Assembly (NCBI GenBank): GCA_040755715.1
Contig: JBFLXN010000130.1
Location: 1-7,823 of the forward strand
DNA length: 7,823 bases
Direction of reading: 5' to 3'
Origin: JBFLXN01 sp040755715 [NCBI: Candidatus Edwardsbacteria bacterium]
GTDB taxonomy: Bacteria > Edwardsbacteria > AC1 > JBFLXN01
In this document: piece after piece, positions 1 through 5,898 of the stretch
Numbering within the stretch: the stretch's first letter is position 1
Layout: every line of letters begins with the position of its first letter
Program-made: the position numbers and the translations under genes
The notes under the pieces: generated by a model
The model's database searches: none
The model's input: the letters and a program-made list of their open reading frames with translations, nothing else
Told to the model about the DNA's origin: nothing

Positions 1-1
1 C

Positions 2-97
2 GGCATAGCTGAGGTCAGATTCTGGTGTAATAACAAACTTATCGATGTTCAAAGAGTAAAAATCAGTGATCTACAGCAGTTCACTTTTGAAGTTTAA
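2..97 (+). CDS. Transposase, C-terminal fragment (partial at 5' end)
   Basis: Frame 2 of the plus strand is open from the window edge to a TAA at 95-97 and encodes 31 residues, beginning GIAEVRFWCNN and ending FTFEV. The pattern AEVRFW, then LIDVQRVK and SDL, resembles the C-terminal tail that follows the DDE integrase core (rve superfamily) in several IS transposases. The catalytic core itself lies outside the window, so the family cannot be assigned firmly. Support comes from context: paired direct repeats sit at and just after the stop codon, as expected at an IS end. It is the only plus-strand coding sequence I accept. Confidence 0.5.
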   Translation, partial: GIAEVRFWCNNKLIDVQRVKISDLQQFTFEV

Positions 98-117
98 ATG
101 GTTCACTTTTGAAATTT
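79..117 (+). repeat. Pair of 17-nt direct repeats at IS end
   Basis: GTTCACTTTTGAAGTTT (79-95) and GTTCACTTTTGAAATTT (101-117) match at 16 of 17 positions with a 22-nt period. The first copy covers the last transposase codons and the first base of the stop codon. They are probably transposase binding sites in the terminal region of the element. Two copies with 5 nt between them do not make a CRISPR. Confidence 0.65.
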
Positions 118-167
118 AGCTAACACATTTTTTTTAAAGGGAGCAAGTTTTTCACAGCTCTCTTGAT

Positions 168-1388
168 TTAATATTTTTTCACCAATTCTATTTCCTGATA
201 ATAATCCTTCAAAATTTTCCTAAAATTTCTCCCTTTTTCTGCTCTACCAATTGCTCCCCATTGGCATAACCCAACACCGTGTCCCCAGCCTCTTCCTTCA
301 ATTATCACTCTCTCAATTACTCCATTTTCTCTTTCCACCTTCAAATCAAAGAATAGACTGGGTAGTGATTTTCTGTCTTTCATAAGAAACTCTCTTATTT
401 TATTTCCATAAAGAGGAAAATACCCATTAGTAGTTATAATTTCTAATAATTTAATGCGACCTGTAATACTTCTCCCCAAGATACGAATATCAAGTAAGAG
501 ACCCATATCAATTTCTGAAGGAAATTTAAATAACCCAGAGAGATTCTTATCAATCAGTTTTTGTATTTCTTCTCTACTCCATTCTCTGTGCCATTGAAAT
601 TGCGGAGACCTTAGACAGAATTTTTCATCATCAATGCTTTTTAAATAGGGAACTGGGAGACGTTCCCAAATCTCTTCTACATTGGCAGTCTTGCCCCCGC
701 AGGTAGAATGATAGTAAGCGACAATTGGTTGACCTTGGAAAAAAGCAAAAATCCCTCTGGTTTCTTTTACTGCCTCATCTGTCAATGGGTTTTCTATCCC
801 TGCCCCATTATAGACTTGGTCAGCCACCGTAGATTCAAGGTCATAGCCCTCGTCACTGTGACTTCCTAAACGGGTTAAAGCATAAGTTCTAGCGGCTATG
901 GCTTGCGCTTTAGCGGCTTCAATTTCTTTTTCAGTAATCGGACAGATTTCAGCTGGGACTACACTTCGGAGGTAATCTTCCATATTTAGTTCATTTATAA
1001 CGAGCAATTTGGGAATTGTCTTTGCCTGCCGGATTTCTATGGCTTCCCGATATTTCTTATTACCAATAATAATTTGTCCATTTTTTTCAGTAGCAAAGAT
1101 GCGAACCGGCAAGGTGGGGTCTTTTATTCGGCGTGACCGCTCATTGAGAATGGTAAGTCCTAAAGAATCACAAGAAAAAGTCCAGCAATCCCCAGTTGAT
1201 AGAGAAACAACTCTTCTGCCATCAGTAATCTGAAAACGAGTATTACTACTTACTTTAACTGAGTTGATGTTTTTTAGAATTGCTATCCGCACCAGAGGTG
1301 GTTCCTTCCATACTGCTGGTTGGAAGAATAGAGTGGCACACCCAGAAAAAAAAAGCAACAAAAAAAACCAAAGAATAGGAGTTTTCAT
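168..1388 (-). CDS. SpoIID/LytB domain lipoprotein (putative peptidoglycan lytic transglycosylase)
   Basis: The 406-residue protein starts with a short lipoprotein signal peptide: K2, a hydrophobic core, and FSGC with the lipid-accepting Cys at position 17. It is therefore probably anchored to a membrane. The SpoIID domain is clear: YLRSVVPAE (139-147), whose Glu147 matches the catalytic Glu region of the family; AAKAQAIAARTYA (158-170); YYHSTCGGKT (225-234); and the C-terminal block GRGWGHGVGLCQWG (365-378) followed by KILKDYY. Family members cleave peptidoglycan glycan strands stripped of stem peptides. They act in spore engulfment in Firmicutes but also occur widely in non-sporulating bacteria, and nothing else here suggests sporulation. 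His227, Cys230 and Cys258 could be metal ligands (inference). The ATG has AAAGG 6 nt upstream and lies 3 nt after the terC stop, so co-transcription and perhaps translational coupling with terC are likely. Confidence 0.88.
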   Translation of the reverse strand: MKTPILWFFLLLFFSGCATLFFQPAVWKEPPLVRIAILKNINSVKVSSNTRFQITDGRRVVSLSTGDCWTFSCDSLGLTILNERSRRIKDPTLPVRIFATEKNGQIIIGNKKYREAIEIRQAKTIPKLLVINELNMEDYLRSVVPAEICPITEKEIEAAKAQAIAARTYALTRLGSHSDEGYDLESTVADQVYNGAGIENPLTDEAVKETRGIFAFFQGQPIVAYYHSTCGGKTANVEEIWERLPVPYLKSIDDEKFCLRSPQFQWHREWSREEIQKLIDKNLSGLFKFPSEIDMGLLLDIRILGRSITGRIKLLEIITTNGYFPLYGNKIREFLMKDRKSLPSLFFDLKVERENGVIERVIIEGRGWGHGVGLCQWGAIGRAEKGRNFRKILKDYYQEIELVKKY

Positions 1389-1391
1389 TCT

Positions 1392-2345
1392 TTACCTTTC
1401 TCCTTCTGGCTGAGAGGCAGGTAAGATGATTTCTACTTTGCGTGGCCGAATAATGGAAGTTATCACAGAGATAAATAACACGATGACTATCACTCCTAAG
1501 GCAACGCCAATTGGAATCTTGTAGATGTCGGCAAGTAACATTTTTACTCCAACAAACACCAGAATGAGAGCAAGCCCATAATGAAGATAATGAAACAATT
1601 GCATAAACCCAGCTAAAGCAAAGTAAAGAGCGCGGAGCCCTAAAATTGCAAATACATTAGAAGTATATACAATGAAAGGATCAGTAGTAATAGCCAGAAT
1701 GGCAGGGATAGAGTCCATGGCGAAGATAATATCAGTGGTTTCAACCACCAGTAGAACAATGAACAAGGGAGTAGCGAAATAATGCTGGTGTTCCTTCACA
1801 AAGAATTTACCGTTTTTATATTGAGCTGTAACAGGCATAAATAAACGAAAGAGTTTGAGTACTGGATTTCTTTCCGGATGAACTTCCCTATCTTTCTGCA
1901 AACACATTTTTATGCCAGTTACAATCAAAAACCCTCCGAAAATATAAATGACCCAGTAGAATTTGTGGATGAGTGTTATACCTGTAGCGATAAAAATCCC
2001 TCGCATAATCAGTGCACCGAGGATACCCCAGAAAAGAACTTTATGCTGGTAAACAGGAGAAACACAAAAGTAGGAAAATATCATTAGAAAGACAAAGATG
2101 TTATCTACGCTAAGAGACTTCTCCAGTAGATAACCGGTCAGAAATTTAAGTGCTGTCTCACTACCACGCCAGAAATAAACTCCTAAATTGAAGAAAAGGG
2201 ACAGAGCAATCCAAAAAGCGCTCCACATAAATGCTTCTTTAACCTTGATTGCGTGAGCTTTGCGATGGAAAACCCCCAAATCCAAGGCGAGCATCGCCAG
2301 CACAAAAATATTAAAACCAACCCATAATAGCATTTGCTTCAACAT
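1392..2345 (-). CDS. terC: TerC/Alx family integral membrane protein (probable metal ion exporter)
   Basis: From the ATG at 2345 this encodes 317 residues, the usual length for Alx-type TerC proteins. It is very hydrophobic with about 8-9 membrane segments. Family signatures are LDLGVFHRKAH (21-31), GYLLEKSLSVDNIFVF (71-86), the cytoplasmic loop NPVLKLFRLFMPVT (160-173), VVETTDIIFAMDSIPA (200-215) and LGLRALYFAL (235-244). Acidic residues in the membrane (Asp22, Asp81, Glu202, Asp205, Asp211) are conserved in the family and are thought to bind the transported cation. Characterised members are linked to Mn2+ export (Alx) or tellurite resistance (TerC); the substrate here is unproven. An upstream in-frame TTG at 2384 would add 13 residues, but the ATG fits the family start and has AGTGGA 6 nt upstream. 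The 229-nt upstream spacer is packed with repeats, and I see no yybP-ykoY Mn riboswitch in it. The SpoIID-like gene follows after 3 nt. Confidence 0.92.
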   Translation of the reverse strand: MLKQMLLWVGFNIFVLAMLALDLGVFHRKAHAIKVKEAFMWSAFWIALSLFFNLGVYFWRGSETALKFLTGYLLEKSLSVDNIFVFLMIFSYFCVSPVYQHKVLFWGILGALIMRGIFIATGITLIHKFYWVIYIFGGFLIVTGIKMCLQKDREVHPERNPVLKLFRLFMPVTAQYKNGKFFVKEHQHYFATPLFIVLLVVETTDIIFAMDSIPAILAITTDPFIVYTSNVFAILGLRALYFALAGFMQLFHYLHYGLALILVFVGVKMLLADIYKIPIGVALGVIVIVLFISVITSIIRPRKVEIILPASQPEGER

Positions 2346-2390
2346 AAAAAATCCACTTTGAAGATGAATTAACACCTTCTGCAATCTGTC

Positions 2391-2418
2391 GGCTCATGGC
2401 TATTGGCTCGTAGCTCAT
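2391..2418 (+). repeat. Degenerate heptanucleotide tandem repeat, four units
   Basis: Four consecutive 7-nt units starting at 2391, 2398, 2405 and 2412 follow the pattern RGCTNNT on the plus strand. They resemble the short tandemly repeated repetitive (STRR) heptamers known from filamentous cyanobacteria, though the unit differs and is degenerate. The array lies 45 nt upstream of the terC ATG. Confidence 0.65.
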
Positions 2419-2420
2419 AG

Positions 2421-2452
2421 TAGTGCTATGTCTCATAAATTCGTGAGTTTTT
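2421..2452 (+). repeat. Half copy of a dispersed repeat also found at 7701-7733
   Basis: The stretch beginning TAGTGCTATG and containing CATAAATTC followed by a run of T aligns with 7701-7733, with a handful of substitutions and a one-base length difference. Only the left half of the palindromic element is present; the right arm seen at 7740-7752 is missing and is replaced by another repeat. Confidence 0.6.
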
Positions 2453-2535
2453 GTAGTGTAGCCCCTTGTGGGCGTAAGCTTTTATGTAGACCGTTTATTG
2501 GTGTAGGTTTTTACGGGCATAAAGCCCTACACTAC
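2453..2535. repeat. Nested inverted repeats in the terC upstream spacer
   Basis: GTAGTGTAG (2453-2461) is the exact complement of CTACACTAC (2527-2535). Inside it GTGTAGG (2502-2508) pairs with CCTACAC (2526-2532), which itself encloses GGGC/GCCC (2515-2518 and 2524-2527). These overlapping arms are alternatives and cannot all form at once. On the minus strand the short GGGCTTTATGCCC hairpin lacks a T run, so it is not a good terminator. I find no gene in 2385-2574. The plus strand at 2547-2564 (CTTCGTGTTCATTTGTGG) is another quasi-repeat of the type seen upstream of atpE. Confidence 0.6.
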
Positions 2536-2574
2536 GGGCGTGATCACTTCGTGTTCATTTGTGGTTATTCATAG

Positions 2575-2799
2575 TCACTTCCGCAAAATTAAATTTAAAA
2601 CTATGGTTAAAACGATAGATAGCAAAAGACAAGTAACCAGTGGAAAATAAACCCGAAATCCGGGTCGCTCAATTCTAATATCTCCCGGGAGATGTCCTAA
2701 AAAGGGAATCTTACTAATTATTATTAGCAAGACACCACAAAATAAAAACATCAGACCCAATAAGATGAACAATTTCGCAAAATGGGAAATCTCTGGCAT
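2575..2799 (-). CDS. DUF2905 family small membrane protein
   Basis: This 74-residue protein has two membrane helices, roughly residues 9-28 and 52-71, joined by the conserved loop KIPFLGHLPGDIRIERPGF (30-48) and then RVYFPLVT. That loop, with LGxLPGDI and an aromatic-FP before helix 2, is the DUF2905 signature, and the length is typical. The function of the family is unknown. The gene begins 6 nt after the dinG stop with only a weak AAGAGA upstream, so translation probably depends on dinG. In other bacteria DUF2905 genes often lie near DNA repair genes such as ruvAB and queA, so its place behind a repair helicase fits this habit (general knowledge, not shown here). Confidence 0.87.
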   Translation of the reverse strand: MPEISHFAKLFILLGLMFLFCGVLLIIISKIPFLGHLPGDIRIERPGFRVYFPLVTCLLLSIVLTIVLNLILRK

Positions 2800-2805
2800 T
2801 ATCTC

Positions 2806-5622
2806 TTACATTACACTACCAAAAAATCTTTTTGCTTCCTGTAATAATTCTTTTTCATTTCGACAAATTTTGTATTCAGTAGGTAAATTTGCCAAAAAAA
2901 CCTGACCGTAATGTTTAATCGCAATTCTTTTGTCAAGAATGAGCACAATCCCTTTATCCTCTTTGGTGCGAATGAGTCTGCCAAATCCTTGAGATAACTT
3001 CATTACTGCCTGAGGTAAAGAGTAATGATAAAAAGGGTCCAGTCCTTTCTTTTGTAATCTCTCACAGTGGGCCTCCACTAAGGGGTCGGTGGGCACTGGA
3101 AAAGGAAGTCTAACCAAAACCAAAACCTCCAGTGCCTCACCAGGCACATCAATTCCTTCCCAAAAACTTTCTGTGCCGAAAAGAACTGAGTCCTTCTCTT
3201 CCCTAAAACGCTCCAACAGATGAGGTGACGATCCGTCAAATCCTTGCCCCAAAAGAAGAATCTGATTTTTTTCTAACTCATCTTTCAAAGTAGAATACAT
3301 CTCCTTCAGCATCTGCCAAGAAGTAAAAAGAATGAGCGAACCTCGTTTAACTGTCAAAAGTAATTTATCTAAAAAATTTCCAATCTCCTTTGAAAAAATT
3401 CTTTCAGTAGGTAAGGGAAGATAAGACGGAATAAGAATAAGAGATTGACGTGGAAAATCAAAAACAGAACCCAGAGCTATTGTTTGTAGACGTTCTGAAG
3501 GAAACAAATCAAGCCCCAAACAATTTTTTAAAAAATCAAAATTATCGCCTATCTTAAGTGTAGCAGAAGTAAAAATGATTGTCTTCATCCGGGCATAAAG
3601 TTTTTTTGCCAAAAGTGGTCCAACTTCTAGGGGAGCCGCTATTAAATAACTGCTGAGTAAGTTATTTGGTTCAGGAGAGGCTTCAGTCCTATTTTCCCAC
3701 TCTACCCAATAGACATAATCTTCATTTTTAGCATTCAAAAGGAAAATTAAATTATTTCGCAAGATTTGACAGTCTCGCATAGCCCTTAAAAGGCTCAAAC
3801 TTATCTCTTGAAAGGCTTCATTTTCGCTCAATCCCTCTTTTAAATCTGATAGTTCTCTTTCTATGTGTCTCAAATTTGTTTCAAGTCCTCCACCCCACTC
3901 TTTTGTCTGTGAGAGGAACTCGTCATTCTCACGGTAGCGCCGCTTCGGATAATCGTTTGTTAATCTCTGTAGTGTCAAAGTTAAATTTTGAAAGAAGTCT
4001 TTAATAATATTTTCTGTTTCTCTAATGTCTCTGATTAAATTTCTGACTTTTCTAGAGAAGAAATCCTGCATTATTTTTTTCACCTTTGGCATTTTGAGTC
4101 TTTCTCTGATAACAACTAACAGTCCCGATTCTATTGGCTGTGAACTATATAAACTGGTTAAAACTTTGTAGAAATCAAAAAAATTTAAAGAAATACTCAA
4201 TTGTTCACTGGCTACTTTTTCTATTCGGTGGGCTTCATCAAAAATCAAACAATCATAATCAATAAGTATAGCATTTTCAGAAGCCAAATCAGAAAAGAGC
4301 AAAGAATGGTTCACTACGATGATTTGTGATTTTTCTGCTTTTATCCGAGCTTTCATCAAGAAACATTGGGAAGCAAATTTACATTCATTGGGGAAACAAT
4401 CTCCTCCTTCACAAGAAAGTTTATACCACAAATTTGTTTTTTGCGATAGAGAAAAACCGGCATTTTCTGAGATGTCGCCAGTTTCTGTTTCTTCTACCCA
4501 TTTCACCAAAGGCAAAAGAGATTTTCGCTCTTCTGCAGTAAAAATATGATTGCTAGTTCTTAATCCTTCTGTCCATTTTCGTAGACACAGATAATTTGAG
4601 CGTCCCTTCAAAAGGGCTGAGTTAAAGTTACCAAGAATATTTTTCAAGACAGGAATGTCTTTATAGAAAAGCTGTTCTTGAAGATTCTTGGTGTAAGTAG
4701 AAAGAACAACTCTTTTCTCTTTCTCTTTTGCCCACAAAACGGATGGTATAAGATAGGCTAAGGATTTTCCGGTTCCCGTTCCCGCCTCCACTATTAAGAA
4801 TTCCTCTCTTTCAAAGGCTTGCTTCACTGCCTCGGTCATTTTTACCTGAGTTAAACGATGTTCAAATCCATCGAGACATTTAGAGAAAATACTATTTCTC
4901 TTAAAAAACTTTTCGCATTCCGCAAAGTCAATGTCTTGAATACTTTTGCATTTCTGTCTTTCTGCCTTTTCACTTTTTTGCCCCTTCGCCTCTTTATTTA
5001 CCCATTTTTGTTTGAGTGCTCTCTTTTGCCTGGAAGCAAATATTTCCTTAAATGTCCAATCAGTGGTTTGAACTAACTGATTTATTATCCGTAAAGTCCC
5101 AAGTTCAAGTGAAGACAGGAGGTCTAAAAGTTTTAAAAAAAGCTTGGCAGTATTTTCGGCATCACTTAAAGCCCGATGAGATTGCTGGAATGGAATGGCA
5201 AAGTACTCAAGTAGCGTAGGAAGTTTATGATTAGACAAAGTGGGTAAAAGAAGGCGTGCAAGTTCTAGAGTATCAAAGACTTCATTTGAAAATTGGGTAT
5301 GTCGCTTCAGAAAACCAAAGTCAAATGAAGCATTATGAACCACCAAAGGTTCTTCGGAAAGAAAAACAAGAAGTTGAGGTAATATTGTTTCTAATAATGG
5401 ACAATTTTGTAAATCTTGATATTTAATGCCGGTTAAGCGAGTAATGGAAAGAGGAAGAAGACCTTTTGGTTTCAACAATTGGGAAAAGCGTTGAGTAATT
5501 TTTCCGTCTTCTACTTTTACGGCACCCAATTCAATGATTTCTGAAGTCTCAAGGTTTATCCCTGTGGTCTCCAAATCTAAAGCTACAAAAGAGCCAATCT
5601 TTTGTTTCAAGATAACCCTCAC
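2806..5622 (-). CDS. dinG: DinG family ATP-dependent helicase with N-terminal DnaQ-like 3'-5' exonuclease domain
   Basis: Numbering from the GTG at 5622 gives 938 residues. An N-terminal DEDDh exonuclease carries DLETTG (16-21), HNASFDF (96-102) and HRALSDAE (149-156), so all expected catalytic acids and the His are present. A Lys/Gln/Glu-rich linker (about 200-230) leads to an XPD/DinG-type superfamily 2 helicase: Walker A AGTGTGKS (280-287), DEAH (462-465), TSATL (685-689), GTESFWEGIDVPG (816-828) and QGFGRLIR (878-885). Cys346, Cys409, Cys414 and Cys420 have the C-x4-C-x5-C spacing of the E. coli DinG 4Fe-4S site, so an iron-sulfur cluster and true helicase activity are likely, unlike S. 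aureus DinG, which lacks the cluster. The likely role is cytoplasmic repair or removal of R-loops and recombination intermediates. The start is uncertain: GTG 5622 has AGGA 5 nt upstream, TTG 5610 has GAGGG 5 nt upstream, and an in-frame TTG at 5697 has no homologous extension to support it. Confidence 0.94.
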   Translation of the reverse strand: MRVILKQKIGSFVALDLETTGINLETSEIIELGAVKVEDGKITQRFSQLLKPKGLLPLSITRLTGIKYQDLQNCPLLETILPQLLVFLSEEPLVVHNASFDFGFLKRHTQFSNEVFDTLELARLLLPTLSNHKLPTLLEYFAIPFQQSHRALSDAENTAKLFLKLLDLLSSLELGTLRIINQLVQTTDWTFKEIFASRQKRALKQKWVNKEAKGQKSEKAERQKCKSIQDIDFAECEKFFKRNSIFSKCLDGFEHRLTQVKMTEAVKQAFEREEFLIVEAGTGTGKSLAYLIPSVLWAKEKEKRVVLSTYTKNLQEQLFYKDIPVLKNILGNFNSALLKGRSNYLCLRKWTEGLRTSNHIFTAEERKSLLPLVKWVEETETGDISENAGFSLSQKTNLWYKLSCEGGDCFPNECKFASQCFLMKARIKAEKSQIIVVNHSLLFSDLASENAILIDYDCLIFDEAHRIEKVASEQLSISLNFFDFYKVLTSLYSSQPIESGLLVVIRERLKMPKVKKIMQDFFSRKVRNLIRDIRETENIIKDFFQNLTLTLQRLTNDYPKRRYRENDEFLSQTKEWGGGLETNLRHIERELSDLKEGLSENEAFQEISLSLLRAMRDCQILRNNLIFLLNAKNEDYVYWVEWENRTEASPEPNNLLSSYLIAAPLEVGPLLAKKLYARMKTIIFTSATLKIGDNFDFLKNCLGLDLFPSERLQTIALGSVFDFPRQSLILIPSYLPLPTERIFSKEIGNFLDKLLLTVKRGSLILFTSWQMLKEMYSTLKDELEKNQILLLGQGFDGSSPHLLERFREEKDSVLFGTESFWEGIDVPGEALEVLVLVRLPFPVPTDPLVEAHCERLQKKGLDPFYHYSLPQAVMKLSQGFGRLIRTKEDKGIVLILDKRIAIKHYGQVFLANLPTEYKICRNEKELLQEAKRFFGSVM
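4951..4992 (-). repeat. Low-complexity repeat-like segment inside the dinG linker
   Basis: On the plus strand this reads as C/T-rich units of about 7-8 nt, for example TTTCTGTC, TTTCTGC, CTTTTCA and CTTTTTT. On the coding strand it gives the Lys/Glu/Gln-rich linker near residues 211-224. It looks like an intergenic tandem repeat that stayed in frame, but ordinary low complexity in a charged linker is also possible. Confidence 0.35.
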
Positions 5623-5628
5623 TTCGTT

Positions 5629-5687
5629 CCTGACCGTCGGCTTTACATCCCTGGCCGTTGAAGTAGCTACAGAGAAGGACGGGCAGG
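5629..5687 (-). promoter_or_regulatory. Long-range stem in the dinG leader overlapping its Shine-Dalgarno site
   Basis: In minus-strand RNA, CCTGCCCGTC (complement of 5678-5687) pairs with GACGGTCAGG (complement of 5629-5638) at 9 of 10 positions across a 39-nt loop. The AGGA at 5628-5631 that would serve the GTG start lies partly in the right arm. Pairing could mask it while leaving the GAGGG for TTG 5610 free. The segment 5623-5720 is clearly richer in G+C than the genes around it and has no recognised coding content. A regulatory role is inference. Confidence 0.35.
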
Positions 5688-5746
5688 CTCGGAGCAACGG
5701 ACAGGTTGGGTTTGATTACGGCGATAAAAACCAAGATTACAACTCA

Positions 5747-5769
5747 GTATCGGATTGAAATTCCGATAC
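5747..5769 (-). other. Hairpin near the 5' end of the dinG transcript
   Basis: GTATCGGA (5747-5754) and TCCGATAC (5762-5769) form a perfect 8-bp stem with a 7-nt loop. It begins about 14 nt downstream of the predicted transcription start. Without a T run it is not a terminator; it may stabilise the 5' end of the RNA or bind a regulator. Confidence 0.5.
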
Positions 5770-5789
5770 GGCAAAAAATTCATGTTTGT

Positions 5790-5819
5790 ATTGTATCACA
5801 TTTAGTCGTGAAAAGTCAA
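5790..5819 (-). promoter_or_regulatory. Predicted sigma-70 type promoter for dinG
   Basis: On the minus strand TTGACT (5814-5819) and TACAAT (5790-5795) are separated by 18 nt, and TGA directly before TACAAT makes an extended -10. Transcription would start near 5783, giving a leader of about 160 nt before the GTG. It lies just past the terminator-like hairpin of the atp genes, where a new promoter is expected. No LexA-type operator (CTGT-N8-ACAG or GAAC-N4-GTTC) is visible in or beside it. Confidence 0.65.
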
Positions 5820-5836
5820 TCATCATTCCTGAAAGA

Positions 5837-5860
5837 AACCCAGTCCTAAAGGACTGGGTT
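5837..5860 (-). terminator. Terminator-like hairpin after atpC
   Basis: AACCCAGTCC and GGACTGGGTT form a perfect 10-bp stem with a 4-nt loop, centred about 50 nt after the atpC stop. On the minus strand it is followed by TCTTTC, a weak U tract. Position and stem strength support termination of the atp transcript just before the dinG promoter. The hairpin could also be a dispersed intergenic repeat that doubles as a terminator. Confidence 0.6.
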
Positions 5861-5898
5861 ACGGATCAATTCTGACTTCTCGGCGAAAGTCTCCACCA

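Larger units (their letters stand above)
1..117 (+). mobile_element. One end of an insertion sequence (partial, cut by the window edge)
   Basis: This stretch combines the 3' end of a transposase-like reading frame (stop at 95-97) with two 17-nt direct repeats that overlap and follow the stop codon. A transposase gene running almost to the element tip, with repeated transposase-binding sites at that tip, is a common IS layout. The exact outer boundary and target duplication cannot be fixed because the other end is outside the window. The element lies about 50 nt beyond the stop codon of the SpoIID-like gene and points towards it, so the two genes are convergent. The call is an inference from a short fragment. 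Confidence 0.5.

Noticed and set aside
79-117. CRISPR-like repeats
   Set aside because: There are only two copies with a 5-nt gap, and they fit an IS end better.
121-167. Terminator after the SpoIID-like gene
   Set aside because: Only a 4-bp GAGC/GCTC stem is available near the A/T run, too weak to call.
168-1388. Evidence for sporulation
   Set aside because: SpoIID-domain proteins are common in non-sporulating bacteria and no other sporulation gene is present.
2346-2574. yybP-ykoY manganese riboswitch before terC
   Set aside because: Such riboswitches precede alx in some bacteria, but the spacer is made of short repeats and I could not find the conserved loops.
5549-5734. 61-codon minus-strand open frame overlapping the dinG start
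   Set aside because: It shares the leader and the first dinG codons in another frame, has no recognisable domain, and its composition is that of the GC-rich leader.
5740-5830. LexA/SOS operator at the dinG promoter
   Set aside because: dinG is SOS-induced in E. coli, but neither CTGT-N8-ACAG nor GAAC-N4-GTTC is present around the predicted promoter.
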